Part shown: piece by piece, positions 37,914 through 51,552 of the stretch
Numbering within the stretch: position 1 is the first letter of the stretch
Layout of the letters: each line of letters opens with the position of its first letter
From: Prosopocoilus inquinatus
Taxonomy: Eukaryota; Arthropoda; Insecta; Coleoptera; Lucanidae
Reading direction: 5' to 3'
DNA length: 64,000 nucleotides
Assembly (NCBI GenBank): GCA_036172665.1
Contig: CM069874.1
Location: forward strand, 25,441,946 to 25,505,945
Notes under the pieces: generated by a model
What the model saw: the letters and a program-made list of their open reading frames with translations, nothing else
The model's database searches: none
Told to the model about the DNA's origin: nothing
Made by a program: the position numbers and the translations under genes

Positions 37914-38904
37914 GCGACGGATTTTTTCGCCCGGATGCCAGATTCTTGATGCGCCCTTCATCAATCTCGATCAGTCTGATGTGCAGAAAATAAGTAAGAG
38001 ATTAATTGATTAATTTTGATAAAAATCCATATGATGCAAGTCAAAAAATAATTGTTTTCTATTTGTTTATGTTACAAAATATTTTATTATAAAATCTTTT
38101 TAGAGAGAAAAGTGTTGCAATTCTTCTACTACCCAATCTTCGCTTTGCGATTTTCAATAGGAACAAGTAATTTGTTTCATTCTATGCAGTATTGTATTTT
38201 TTTTTCCTGTACCTACTTATTGAAATGAAGGGGTTTTATTTTTATTATGAAATCGATTGTTTTTTTGATATCTTCTTTCCTCGCCTTTTTTGTGAAGTGC
38301 TTTTAAGCTTTTAAAAACTTTCTTTTAATGACAATTTATATAAGACCTTGTCACTCCTGAAGCCGTTGAGTCTTGATATCACGTGTTTTTTTTTTATAAT
38401 CAAGCAAGAAATTTATTCTTGTTCATTTTACCTTTGGAAAATAGTTTCTTTAACTTAAAGAAAAAAATAGAAAATACGATCAAAATTTGTTCTGATTTCT
38501 ATTTTTTTCAATATTTTGGTAACGAAATTTATTGTAAACTAGACTGTCATTTGTTTTGTTTGTTTTCTTTTTCTTTGAACAATCGCTGAGTACCTACATT
38601 TATAAGTCTTTGTTGCTCAAATCTTTGTTTTTTTTTTTGAGAGTAGAGAGAAAAAAATTCGTTCAATTCAATTGAATATCTTCCATTAATTTTATGAACT
38701 GAATTTGAATTTGTTTAGTGACGAGATTATTTGATATCTTTTTTCGAATTTTCTTTCAGCACCTCACTTGGGTTGATTTATTGAACTCACAACTTATAAA
38801 GCACTTTTATAAATAAAAATAAATAAAAATTACTATTAGTATTATGTTAAATGAGACGTAGTTGACTCCCCTTAGGCTGTAGCGCCCCGATTGTTACACC
38901 ACTG
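37914..38904. mobile_element. probable hAT-derived non-autonomous element
   Basis: CAGTGGCGCAGCGACGG at the left and, in reverse, CAGTGGTGTAACAATCGGGG at the right form imperfect inverted ends of the hAT style. Flanking 8-mers AGAATTAT and AGAAGTGA share only half their bases, so the target duplication is weak. The interior is AT-rich with short frames and no transposase. Another isolated CAGTGGCGCAACAAC end occurs at 39182. Confidence 0.45.
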
Positions 38905-40813
38905 AGAAGTGAATTTTGTGTACCAAATGTGAAATATATAATATATGTGAAATATATAATATATTCGAGTTATAGAAATGATGCGTTTGAGTTCTTTTGT
39001 CCGTTACCTTACATATTTAGTATTAGAAACATGTGTGTCTGAAAAACGTTATACACAGTGTTTTGAAATAACAGTTTGTCCATCAACACTTTGTGTAAGC
39101 GGCATTCATTTCGGTAATAATAATGTAGTAGAGTAATGTAGTAGATAGTTGTAACTGTTGTGACAGCATGTTGCCTTAACTCAGTGGCGCAACAACATTT
39201 TGGCCAAATTTTTAGTAATTTTTTTTGCAGATGACTTGAACTTACCATCACCAACTATCAATTTTTTTGTACTAGCAATTTCCAAATACCTGTGTAATTC
39301 AGAAAACAAGGGGAACACTAAATAAATCAATTACAAGTAAATTAAGTTAAAAAAGCTATAATTTCACGTTGCATTAAATACTCACTTGCTGTGCTTGTTA
39401 GGTTCACTTAAATGTAGTGGAAATTACATTTGAATGCAGTTAACGTCAAGTTCAAGTAGATTTAGTATCCTGCTCGTCTTTGTCGTAATATTTGGTTGGA
39501 GCTGTGAAATTCGCATTTAAAATAACAACAGTAATATTACTGGTTTCAGTTGGATGAATCGGGATAGTTATCGCTCAGAAAAATGTAAGTCACTTCCTGA
39601 AAAACGTACGAATGTATTTTTTCATAACGTTTTTGAAATTCCATTGTTTTCCCATGCGTTTTTAGCATTTTGGAATTATGTGACTGATACATTGTTTACT
39701 CAGTTTTCATTTTTAAACATTAATTCTAAGCCTAGGCTCTGACATCCAGTTTATGGTTGTAAAATTTTTTGATTACATACTTCCATAACCGTAGAATTTA
39801 AATTTAAATGTAACTAAGAGATGGTCAAAATACGGCTGTTTTTACGCAAATAAATGATATAACTGATAATTACGTGTCATGATTATACCTGGCTTATCTT
39901 GTACCATAGATGGTATAAGTAAAATATTAACGATTGACGGCTGTTTTCATAATCAGATTTTAAGGAAGCTTTAATTTAAAGTCACTTTAGGAATAAGGAA
40001 ACAAACATATTTTTTATGTTAAAGTAACTTTCAATTTAAAGACCTATTATGAAATCGATCCTGAATATTTTACATGAGCTGCAGATATACAACATTACGG
40101 ATAAAATAGCCGTCTATTTTTACTTTACACTATACAGTATGATTCCTGAATACTCATTCAAAGTAAAATTTGTTACTGAAAGACACATGAGAGTAACAAC
40201 TTCGCCTACACGAATTTATAATATGTATACCGGTTAATGAATCAAACTGATATTATGGAAATTCAGTGAAAAGTAATAACCCAGGTAACCCAGGAGATTA
40301 AAATTGTAGAAGTAAGAGCGGCATAGCATTACATTTTGAATAGGGAAGCGCAATGCCTTCCCAAGAGACAAGAGAATATAAGGGCATGTTTCTTTGCTTT
40401 CTATGTGGTATACAATCTACGATATCACTTTACGATAACGACCTGTATTTGTTGTTTGTGTCAAACCACAGTTCTCTTTCACAGTTAAACTATGTTTTAC
40501 ATTTTAATTCATACTTAAACTACGTTTTACATCTTTATCACTGTCTGAACAACCAAAAAGAAACTAAAACTCTGGTTAACGTTAAACATAGTTTAAACGT
40601 TCAGTGAGCAAATCACCCTCAGAGTTTTAATATCTGTGACTGTCACTGATACCACAAATGTTCAACAAATGCCTGAATGGGGAATGATATTGAATTCACT
40701 TTTCAATTTATAAAAATCCAAGATTATCTCTTAACAGAATAGTAAAAGGTTTTTGCTTACTGTTTTAAAAATGTGTATGTAAAGGTTCCTCATAATTACT
40801 GCAATTTTCTGCT

Positions 40814-41308
40814 TTGTCCTTCATTGTATCCTATGTTGCAAAATATTTACAAACACGCGTTATAACTGTAATTGAACCTGTCTGCTTGACTATTGATAAA
40901 AATCTTATTTCAACGAAGTTCTCCTCGCTGATACAATACGACCAAGTGAATACCAAGAAGTCCTACTGTAGCAGTGAAGCTTTGTACATAGTGCACATGA
41001 ATTATTATCTGCAACAACAACGAGATACGCAGTGTGGGATAATATCCAACCGGAAGTGTAATTGTTTCGTTAATTGTTCCCCGCCTTCAATTTTTTCGGG
41101 GCGCACAATAAGCGAAATTAAACATCCGGTGCAAAACGCTCGCTTAGTAGCGATTGTGTTCGGTAAACTTGTAATTTCCGGTCGAGTTTTTAATAACTGG
41201 ACTTCGTGTGGGAAATTGATTATTAACGGTCATAATTTCATGCTTATACTTTATCAAAAATTCACGATTATTGCAATGCCATTTTATGGTTTAATCTTAA
41301 AAAAATGA
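40814..41308 (+). other. longest non-transposon open frame, no function recognised
   Basis: A 164-codon open frame without an ATG at its start and without any recognisable domain, signal peptide or repeat. Codon choice looks no different from intergenic sequence in the first half. 41040-41230 is less AT-rich (TTCCCCGCC, TCGGGGCGCACAATAAGCG). Probably not a gene; the GC-richer part might be a conserved regulatory segment. Confidence 0.15.
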
Positions 41309-42284
41309 ATGGCCAGATTAATCTCTGTAAAATTTGTAAATTGTTCGATTTTTAGTTAACAAAACATTGATTTTTGATTGTTGTTTAGAAAAGAAATTTG
41401 ACTCGAAAGGAACGTGACTCAAAATTCCTATTTTTCTCGATTATTTAAAATTTTAAATTGAAATAAAAACAAATTACTTTGTTATTTTTGAAATTTTCTC
41501 TGACACGAAGAAGAAAGACGCATTTTGACTAAAATTCTTTCCAAACCGAGTCCTTAGGTATTGTATTAGTACAGCAGAAAACAATCTGATTACATTTATA
41601 GAAGGAAAATCGAAAAATAGTATTTTTTCTTGTTAAATTACTCATGTATTGACTTTTTTATTTTAAAAATTTGAATTTAACCTCTTACAAAATGGAAAAC
41701 ATTTCAAGACACAACTACTTTGTATTTCATTTAGTAATGATGGTAGAACATCGATAATGCTAGCAGACGTCACGTGGGATACAATCATTTATGAAGACTC
41801 TGTACTATTTGCATAGGAAAGTAAATCTAATGAGTATGAGTAATTAAAATTGAAAGATATTTGCGTAAAATAACCATTTGTCTGCTACCACATCACACAC
41901 TGGCAGCTATAATTCACCAACAAAGCTTTAGTCAAAGGAAAAAAAATGAAAGTAATTACCAAAATGTGTTTTGAGAAGATTATTACTAAAATCAGTTCTC
42001 ATGGAGAAAAGTGCAAAAGTCAGTTTCTATTGCAATGAACAAAAATTGTCAAAAATTGATTGCACAATGACGTGACCTATATTTTTTTAAACTTTCTGTT
42101 GCTTTCAGTCGGAAGTCACTTGTATTCTCAACTCATACTGATTTGATTGGCATATATTAAAAAAAATGATCTGCATCTTGTTTGTAAATTCAATTTTCAA
42201 TTTTGAATTTTTCAATTCAAACTAAAACTGGAATAGTTTTAGTTTGAATTGGACAAACAGATTATTAAAGGTATATAAACATAA

Positions 42285-42745
42285 ATGAAGTGAGGAAAGA
42301 AAAAGAGAAACCCTGGGCAGAGTCAGAGAAAAAAATGAAGAAAATGAAAGATTCAGACAACAAGAAATATTTTAAAATTTTATTAGGGAACACACACAAG
42401 ATAATAGCCTTTAAAAAAACTAAAGACAGGTTAATCTCCAGAACATGATCAAATAGCAAGAGATATGTTAATAACGGGAGAGAAACAAATATCCAAGAAA
42501 ATGAAAGAAATTTTCAACAAAGTATTAGATACAGGAGAAGGACCGGTTAATAAGTACAGTGGGTAAACTATACGAAAGAATTTGGAAAAGAGATTAAGAC
42601 AAAAATTCGAAAGAACAATAGACTGGTGAGAAGTGCAGGAGAAATTACGAGATAGGAGACAATGCAATGACATTTGGAATAGAGCACCAATAAATAACCC
42701 AACTCACTCCCGGTTGACGCCCATAAGGGTAGAAAGACTTTAGGA
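42285..42745 (+). pseudogene. LINE-like coding relic
   Basis: A-rich sequence whose + strand frames give KKYFKILLGNTHKIIAFKKT then, after stops and shifts, KNLEKRLRQKFER, RTIDW and LRDRRQCNDIWNRAPINNPT before LTPIRVERL. This resembles the spacer between endonuclease and reverse transcriptase in insect LINEs. Family not identified. Confidence 0.35.
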
Positions 42746-43970
42746 TTAAGTAAGTCAGTTTGGATTATGAAGAATTGTTTACTTTGTTATCGAAATCTAC
42801 TCCTTTTAAGTCGTGACTTTTGCTTACTATTGCCGACGATTCAATTAGATTTGAAAAATAATTAATTTAGCGTAAACAGAACAATATAAAATAATTCGTG
42901 AAAACATAATAAGTAGCAGCCATGAAAACTATTTAAAGGAAAATATTTTGTGAGAAAATAGTTTTTAACTTTTAAAAAGATGCTGTTAAAATTGGGAAGA
43001 GTGCTCAACGTTCACTATTGTTTGGTAGCTTTAATATATATCGTCAGAAATGAAAAAATAAAGTTGTTAAGAGAAACGTAAAAAATCTTAAAAAATTAAT
43101 TTAGATTTTCTTATCTTTACTTACATTTCTTGGGACAATTTATATTTTTTTGTTTTTTAAAAAATCTTTATGTTTACTTGTTTATTTAGTTTTTTTCACT
43201 TCTAACGAAGATTAACGCTAACCGTTCTTTCAAATTTTTTAATAGTGTCCGTTAAAAGTTTAAAATAATTACAATTTTCATCGGACAAGAGTCAACTTTC
43301 ATTATTAAAATATTTTTAATCAAATAATAAAAAGAAAATCGATTAAAAACAATGGCATTAAATTCTTCAAGTAAAATGGTTTCAGCATTATAAGGAGTAA
43401 ATGCTGTTATAATACCATTCAATCATAAACAAATGTTCATAATTCATAAAATGTAATTTTATTAATTTGACAGTCGTTCCAAAGACTAACATTTCCCTGG
43501 CTATACGACTATAACACGTAAATTTATTGCAAAAATTATGATAGAAACTCATTTTTATAATTATTAATTTTTGACAAAAAAAAGACATTTTGACAACAAT
43601 TCGCTTTGACAGCTATCATAATATTTATGACTATACATGAGAGATTTTTTTTGTGTTTAGCTTTTAATCATATGCAAGATGAAGGATAACGATGAAGTCT
43701 AATTTATTCCCCCATCTTCAAATTAGATCTGAATTCATAACTCATATCAAGCGTATAAATTTTGAAGTTCTAGGATTTTTTTTCCTCCTTGTAATAAAAG
43801 GCTACAACTTACTCAGAAATTTATTTGCCTATTAAGATAATGCTCAGATAAAGTATTCCTCCATTAGCACCCTTGCACCCTATTATCACCTCATCCTGTT
43901 TTCAGAATCATGACAATCCCCAGACAGATCAAGTCAGTTCTTTCCACCTAGTTCCAACTTGATTCGGTTC

Positions 43971-44015
43971 CTACTGAAGCTGCACCGTTGTAACGGCGGT
44001 GAAAACTGGATATCG
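43971..44015 (+). other. hammerhead-like motif, degenerate
   Basis: CTGAAGC (43974-43980; the core allows CTGANGA, so one mismatch), an extra T, a stem with CCGTT/AACGG, then GAAAAC and TGGATA. The order and spacing match the other hammerhead-like motifs here, but both strand ends are imperfect. Confidence 0.25.
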
Positions 44016-45298
44016 CTATTTGTCTTTACAATATTGCAGATAAAATATTTATTATGCAAATAAACAATTAGTGCGTCAATTCGAGAACAAATATTGAGAT
44101 TGCTTCGCGTTCATTTCACTGCGGCGTGCTGAGTTCATTAACGTCGTTATGGGATGTCGTGTTAATTGTTCGGGGTATAGGTTCTTAGGTGGTGATAATT
44201 TGATGCAATTAACCGACTTATGTAATGGCTTGTTCAAATATCTCAATTGTCGGATTTTAGAATTTAGATGTTGTTTCTAATCAAATCGTGCAGTCTCCAT
44301 CTCTTTTTGGAGAGGTTCTCGTTGGCGTAACATGTTTTTATAAGTTGAGACAACTTCCGCCTCAAGTACAAAACATTATAATGAGAAACGAAAATCATTT
44401 GAGTACAAATTATTATTTTACTATTTATATTATTTATTTTATTTTGTTTCAGACAAGTGTGACGGCTTTTGTGAAAATATTTTTCAAATTTTAAAGTAAT
44501 CTCAAAAGTTGAATCTGATTCCAATAAAAAAAAAACTAAACAAAAATAATAAATAAACGACAATTTCAAAAAAAAAGGAATATTTGTTCGAGACATTTTT
44601 GTCTTATGCAATAAACTTTTTATTATTTTAGATCTAAGTATTATTTTTTGATTTACAAATATTATATTATATTACACTGATCTGGTATAATAATTTAAAA
44701 TTTATAATAGAATTCTATTTAAAAGTTAGTAACTTATTGCTACTCAATTTTGAAACGTAAAAATATCATTTTTTTTTCTGGTAATTCAAATACATATAGA
44801 AAAAGAATTTATAAATAATTTTTTTACAATCTAAGAAAAAATAAGTATTATTTTAATTTTCATAAAAGTCGATGGTTGTGTCAAAAAACTGCGAAAACAA
44901 AAGAATAACAAACTTTCGTAAATGCTAATTTTACATTTAGAAGATGTATATTTTTAATAAACAATTTTCTGTATAAAGTAATAAACCTTTTACGTCTAGA
45001 AAGAAATAATGTCAAATATTTGCAGCTTAAAATGACATGTACAATATTCTGCAATCTGGTACATGTTACTGTCAAACACTTTAATAATACATAAGACAGT
45101 CGCCTGTGACGCGTTGCTTCGTAATCCCTGCAACATATACAGCTACGCCACTGCTTTAAAGTGCTCGTATAAAGTAATTTACATTATTTAGTGCCAATTT
45201 CATAATAAAACTTAACGAGACTTTAAAATAAAAGTCACATTCTGCATTCAATCTTAGAAAGCTCGTAGAAAGCACTATCCAAATATACTTTAATATAC

Positions 45299-45740
45299 AG
45301 TGTGTTCCGTTTGAAAAAAAATGACTAATTTTACAATACGCGAACTGAATCGTAGTGTTGTTGATAGTCGCTAGGTTTTTAGAAATGATGAATATTGTTA
45401 AAGTAGAGAGATTTAGAAATATTTTGGTCCAAGGTTGATTATCGTATCATTACAATTGACAATTTGGCACTCGATCAAACATAACCCATTTTTTGCATTA
45501 AATTAAAAGTAAATAATAAAAATAAGTAAGTAATTTTTTTCGTCGCTTCAAGGGCTGGGTGTTCCATTTAAAGAATAATAAGTTAAGTTTGTAACCTATT
45601 AAATGAACAATCTTTATATTTGAAAATAATTTTAGATTATGCGGAATGAAAACCTACACAACTTTTGTCAAGACCTTTTCTTGATAAAACGAATTTAAAG
45701 GGACATTTTTGGAGTTTTCCAGAGGTTTGGGACACCTTGT
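45299..45740. repeat. possible TA-flanked MITE
   Basis: TA|CAGTGTGTTCCGTTTG at the left and CAAACC..TGGGACACCTTG|TA at the right are loosely inverted. The match is limited to the outer 15-18 bp, so the pairing is tentative. Confidence 0.3.
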
Positions 45741-45825
45741 ACACTAAAACTAAATATTTTTTTTCAGTTATAATTAAGTAACGTTTTAAACATTAATAGT
45801 ATCAAAAAATTTCTTCAAATAACGA

Positions 45826-46180
45826 GTGATACGAAAGTTTTCGGACAAAACTGTAATCAGTAACAGCAAATGTTTACACCCAAAATTGGTTAACTTTAGT
45901 AATGGTCATCATCCAAATTATCAAATAATGTTCTGGCCTGATCTGGCTTCCAGTCATTATGCCAGAGAAAAAATTCAATGGCTTGAAGACAATAACGTAC
46001 CTTTTGTGCCGCGAAGAGATAATCCTCTAAACCTACCTCAGACAAGACCTAGTGAAACTTTTTGGTCTTAGCTGAGCCCAAAAGTGTACGCAAATGGATG
46101 TGCAGCAGAAATTGAAGCACAGTTTGCAATTTGACGCAGATACTTGCCACACTCTAATGCAGAACATTACACAAAAATTA
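45826..46180 (+). pseudogene. Tc1-type transposase C-terminal fragment (DD37E-like spacing)
   Basis: Reads MFWPDLASSHYAREKIQWLE then NNVPFVPRRDNPLNLPQTRP and SETFWS before a stop. After it, PKVYANGCAAEIEAQFAI and RRYLPHSNAEHY continue in frame across two stops. D in FWPDLA and E in RPSE are 37 residues apart, the spacing of DD37E elements of the Tc1/mariner superfamily (usual motif RPIEDFW). The first catalytic D and the termini are absent. Confidence 0.75.
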
Positions 46181-47329
46181 CTCCTTATTAACAAGCATGG
46201 GCCGTTGCGTGTTTTATAATTTCAGATTATTTAAGTCTAAACTGAACAAAATAATGTAACACTATTCAATATTAATAAACTTTTTTTTAAAAATTCAACT
46301 TTACATTACGTTACTTCTTCACATTTTGAGCAAAACTGAGAATATAGAAAATCTTCCTTTTTTCTAAATACTAGACGGAAGGAAATTTTGTCTGGTAGTC
46401 AAGACACACGTTTTGTAAATAACTATTGAATTCTACTAATATTTTGTCTTATACGTCCAGCAATTCCAAATTACAATTTTGTAATTTTCGTATCTTAAAT
46501 AAGTGCTACTTTTAGGAATACCAAAATTTGCTCACCAGCATTGTCCTACTTATATTTGGTTATCGAACATGCACAAACTATTGGCGCAAAAAGTTTTTTC
46601 AAAAAAAACAATAACTAAAAAATTACCCATAAAGTGCGAACTTTGTGGCGGTCACTGTATAAAATTTTATCTAAAATCTGTCATTCCTGTCCAGCCATTG
46701 TTTATTCCTATTTTATCTATTTTCAACTTTAAGAAGATTTTTTGGTATAGTTGTACTTGACATTCAACCCTCGAATGTCATGACCATCTTGCATATGAAA
46801 ATGTAATTTATTAAGTGAAAGTTAGGTGATGCAGAATTTTAATTGTTGAAAAGAGTTTCGCCGGTCGTTGCTATTTTCTAAATCATCTGCAAACGACTTT
46901 AGCTGTTTCATTAACATATTGTTTGTTGTTTTAACAATTTATTTTCCTAGTGAATAAGCGCTTAGCGCGTCCTTCAGAAAGCAATTCCACGCGACTTGCG
47001 TAGATTATTGTATATGGTAAGTTAAGATAATAAAGTTGACTTTCGTATTCTACTAGAAAATTAAATGTGTAATGGTAATGGTTGCACTTTAGGGTATTTG
47101 CATCTTGTTTTAACCTCATATAATAATAAGAGATAAAGATACTAGAAATGGACAATTAAACGATTTATCGTAAGTCAAATTGCAGATCGAGTATTCAATC
47201 GTCTCACATTGATGCATTAATGTGACCTTAGACCCGGGGGACACCTTGCCAGATTTGTTATAATTTGCACAAAGCGACCGATTAATATATAGTTAGTTAA
47301 GCATTAAAAGCGGTAAGGGTTGTTTATTG

Positions 47330-47790
47330 GTCGAAGGCTGTAGCAATAATAACATCAATGTTGCCTGAGACTTGTAGCCCTTAACGCTTGTCATGCTTAT
47401 TACTAAGCATAGGATTTGAATAAGTACACGCCATAGTTTCAGTAGCGCCTTAAAAATGTATCGAACATGCACATTGTTTAATGGGACGGTGAAAATAATT
47501 TACGGCGTTCTTACTATATGACGCAATTTCGCAATAAAGTCTGGCGGTCGAGGTACAACTGGTCAACTAATTACTCTGAAAATCTTTACACGTTTAAACA
47601 AGAAGAGTTGATTACACAACTATAATTTTTTATTGAGGCAATATTGCTTTGTTTTTTGTTATACTGAGTAACACCATTGCTGTAGCGGCGTTAATTCTCT
47701 CCGCAGCCCTCGCGTTTGTTTACACGCTACGGTCTAATATTTTATTTTGCCTGCTTACTAGAATTTGAACCGCGCAAAATATATTTCACA
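47330..47790 (+). repeat. dispersed ~370-bp repeat, copy 3
   Basis: Same family as 3350-3737 and 8625-9010. It includes the full middle block GTTATACTGAGTAACACC..GCTGTAGCGGCGTTAA and ends TTGAACCGCGCAAAATATAT. No open frame. Confidence 0.8.
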
Positions 47791-48834
47791 AAATCGTGAT
47801 CCAAACGTGTTGTGATTCAAAAACAGACATTCTATTTTTTGAATCTCTCTACTTTTAAAACTTGTTTAGATTAAATTATTTTTATTTACAAACGAACTGC
47901 CAATCAAGAATTCAAGTCAAATATTTTGTTGCAACAACTACGAAATTCAGGTCCAAACTATTCGAAACACGATTCAAACTTTGAAGCGAAAGAAAGCACA
48001 TCAAGTTAAATGATTTTACATTTGTTTAATGTCAAAATGACAATTCTGCAACGATCACAGTCTAAAAATTTCTAAATCCCACTATGCAAAATGACAAAAT
48101 ACACTCAGTTACCTTGAAGGTTATAGATAAACTTTCATATTTGATTACCTACTGCCTTCCGATCGGTAAAACTGCGACTTACGGATCAGAGATTTGTAAA
48201 CACAACTTACTATTCTTTTAATCAAACCAGTAAATACGTTAGATTAACGAATCGTGCAAAAATGTATATTAATTATGGTAGCATGTCTCTCTCATTTTGT
48301 GTAAGATTTTTGCAATTTTCTGTCAAATCTTGCATGATGTCATACGGGTCTTGTCCTTAGATATGTTTCTCTTCGACTTCCATTTTCCTCAACTATCTCG
48401 TCTTTCCATTTAGTTCATCATGCCTATCCGTTTCTCTAGTTCTAGTTATTCGTGTTCTTAGTTAAAATGAGTTATTAAATCAGGTAAAGTAAAATTTTAC
48501 CCTTCTCACGACCAGAATAACATAAATATTACTACGTTACTGTGTAAACAAAAAAAAAAACAGTTAATCGACGACGATAAAATGTGAGTCGAGTAATTGA
48601 AATAAAAGTATAAGTTGACTATAATCGACTATTTAGTCGAAGTCGCACGTTTCTAGAAGATACTCGGCATATTTTCTGCGTATCTATTAAGAACACAGAA
48701 TTCAACTAAAATTCTATTGATGGAATGTCTTTAGAAATTTAATTAAAATCATATAAGAAGCATAAAATTAATGAACATATAAAAAAAACATATTGCGAAT
48801 AAATTGGGCAAGTCGTTTTTGGTCTGCAGTGGGA

Positions 48835-48988
48835 ATGTCGAGCTACGTTTCTGCTGAAGAAGCCCCAAGCAGGGCTGAAACAGCTGTCCAGAGGCTGCTC
48901 GAGGTTCTCACTGCAATCAAAAACGATTTGCACAAAATTTTTCATAAAGTTAATAACGCCACCGTTCGCAAAACAGTCCGGTACGAAG
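48835..48988 (+). CDS. possible alternative first coding exon (or exon of an unrecognised gene)
   Basis: A good acceptor (GTTTTTGGTCTGCAG) ends at 48829. Five bases later an ATG opens a 51-codon frame beginning MSSYVSAEEAPSRAETAVQR and continuing with a helical, charged stretch (LLEVLTAIKNDLHKIF). At 48989 AAG|GTTCTT could be a donor, though a weak one. It leaves phase 1, the same as exon 1, so splicing to exon 2 would stay in frame. The segment is less AT-rich than its surroundings. Against it: the peptide lacks the GRT signature of beta-subunit tails and I recognise no homologue. Insect nrv2 is known to use alternative N-terminal exons, which is why it is listed. Confidence 0.27.
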
Positions 48989-51039
48989 GTTCTTTTTCAT
49001 TTAATATTGCAGGAATTTATAATAATTAAATTCCTACTAAACTAAACAATTTCAACCCTTATAAATTTAAGTATTGACAGTTTCTTTCAGAACAATTCAT
49101 ACGTTATTAGGAAGAAATCTGTTTGAGAACAATGTTTTCAAGAATGTAAATCTTTTCATTCTTTGCTGTTAATTTGTACAAATATGCACTTATAATTAAA
49201 ATATCATTTATTGCCTATTCACTTTATTATACGGCCGTGCATGAAAATAGAATAGCTTTAGATTCAGGATTCAGTGCAAACTAAATATCGTATTTTGTCC
49301 ATTTTTCAAATAATTTATAATCTTTTATTCTTTGAACTAACTTACATTATAACATCTTTCAAATAATTTAGGTTAAATTAATAATGAATTAAGTAATTAA
49401 ATGATGAGTAGTTAGTACATAGTACATATATTATTATTATAGTTTGAACAGATTTTGATTTTGAATGTCTGCATAAAAACATCAAAAGTAATACATCTAA
49501 AAGTGCAATATAAACTTAACTCTTCAATTTGAAAGAAACTAAAGGAAAGGAAAGGAAGAACTAACTTCAAACGTGTCAAGGAGCTTAAGAGTTGCTCAGT
49601 ATTAAGACCTTGTACTATAACGAGGAACAATTTCCATAATCGTTGCAATATTACTTATTTACCACTAATACTTACTTTCCAGCTAAAAATGAATAATCTG
49701 GGATTTACGAATAACTACAAACATTATTAAAACAAAACCGCAATAAGCACATGATTCAAGAGCTAATAATAATTTAACAGTTGCCCCCCCCCCCTCTCCA
49801 CCTCGATATTATTGCTTAGAAAATATTCATTACTCTTTGATATGATGATTTCGAAGCATATCACGTAAATCTCGAGCACCTGCCCAGCTGACAGGTGGCA
49901 GGTGTATTAATGTTGCAAACATTAGTGACACGCTCCATGCCCACTCTTGTTATTAAACGTGTACTTTCGAAGGCATCGAACAGAAATAAAACTCGTAAAC
50001 AGAGAAATGAGGACAGATACGGGCCTTGGCCCACATGCCACAAAGACTGGAAACCAATTAAAATACGATATACAAACATGAACTGATAAAACACGTGTCA
50101 ACTATCCACAAACAAATATTTACTGTATATATAGTATATATAGTACTAATTGTTATTGTTAGTTTTAAGAAAATACTGGACTTTATTTCCATTTATGCAA
50201 TTTCTTTTCTATGTGATTCTTGAGTACCTGCAACAAATAATGTGAAAGAACAACAGTTGGAATAACTTTTAGTTCGCATACATATATGTTGTCTGTAATC
50301 CTTTTCTACCTTTTGGTGTCGACCACCGAGCCGCCTGTAGTAACTTTAATATACTTATTATAATCCCAACCTGCGAGAAAAACGTTTTGATAACTAGGCG
50401 ATGATTCATAACGGGTGAAAATTTAATGTAATAATATTAACCTGCATGTTGTAAATAAATATATAAATTAAATGACTTCAGAAACACAATCTAATTTTAA
50501 GTTTTTTCAAAGTTTCAAATGTTGCTTTGTTTCCGAAATGCTTGAACTTAAAGTTAGATAAAAAGAAAAACTATTTAATAGGTATTAGAGTAAAAACATT
50601 AAGCAAAAATCATAAAGCTATGAAGTATGAATTAATGATTAAATTAAATTGTTAAACAGTGAACAACGACTTATTAAAATTGTTTAAAGAGCCCGTCATA
50701 ATGGCAGCTGTAACTGTCATGTCGTATCAAAATATTAAAGAGTTGTAACCCTTGTTGAAAAAATCTGAAAGTTGAAAAGTTGAAAGTTATAAGATTGACG
50801 GTAACCTGTTTTGTTAACAATTTCGGTCCACTAACTGAATTATTTCAATTTTCGGTCTTCGTACTCAGGTTGTAAGTAAGTGTGCAAAATTAATTTTCTA
50901 TTTTTAACTTAAAATCATAGCCTACAAATGTTTTTTCTACCTATTATGAATCAATGTATAATAAATAAATTGACATAACTGATTCTTATTCCGAATTGCT
51001 ACAGAGAAAATAACCGGAAAACTTTTGTGAAAAACAATT

Positions 51040-51232
51040 GTGTTCAGTCCAAATTTACTGTGTTGAGAAAACAATAAATAACTTTCTAGATTTTTATTTT
51101 AAATGAATTATTGGCTTAAAATTCTTTCAGATAAGAATATCTGAAGCCTCCTGAAACCAATAATTACTTAAAATAAAAATCTAGAAAATTTTATTTGTAG
51201 TTTTCTCAACACAGTAAATTTGGACTGAACAC
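51040..51232. repeat. near-perfect 193-bp foldback
   Basis: GTGTTCAGTCCAAATTTACT at the left and its exact inverse at the right, continuing through GTTGAGAAAAC and TCTAGATTTTTATTTTAA..ATTATTGG. Each arm is about 75 bp around a 40-bp loop. Such close arms suggest a young or conversion-maintained hairpin. No coding capacity. Confidence 0.8.
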
Positions 51233-51552
51233 CATTATGCACTCATCGATTCAATTTATGTGCTATTTCTAAATCAATTTTTCTAAATATCAAAATGATT
51301 TTTACAGTTTTTTTACATTTCAAAATCAGTTCTTTGCATTAATTCTTCAACCTTTGAATATTTTTCTGGCGACTTTTAAATTTGTTGTGAAATAATGATG
51401 TCACTTTGTTAAATTACAATATCAGCAATTATTCTCATTAATTTAAATACAATCAGCATAAATACACGTACCGACTAAAAAAATAACAGAAATTCTAATC
51501 ATTAAAATGAAGGTTTATTGTCGTTTTTAGGATATTCAGTGTAGTCCATTTT

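Noticed and set aside
39182..45154. A 6-kb hAT element between CAGTGGCGCAACAAC (39182) and TAGCTACGCCACTG (about 45140-45153)
   Set aside because: The ends match only in the first 8 bp, there is no 8-bp duplication, and no transposase lies between them.
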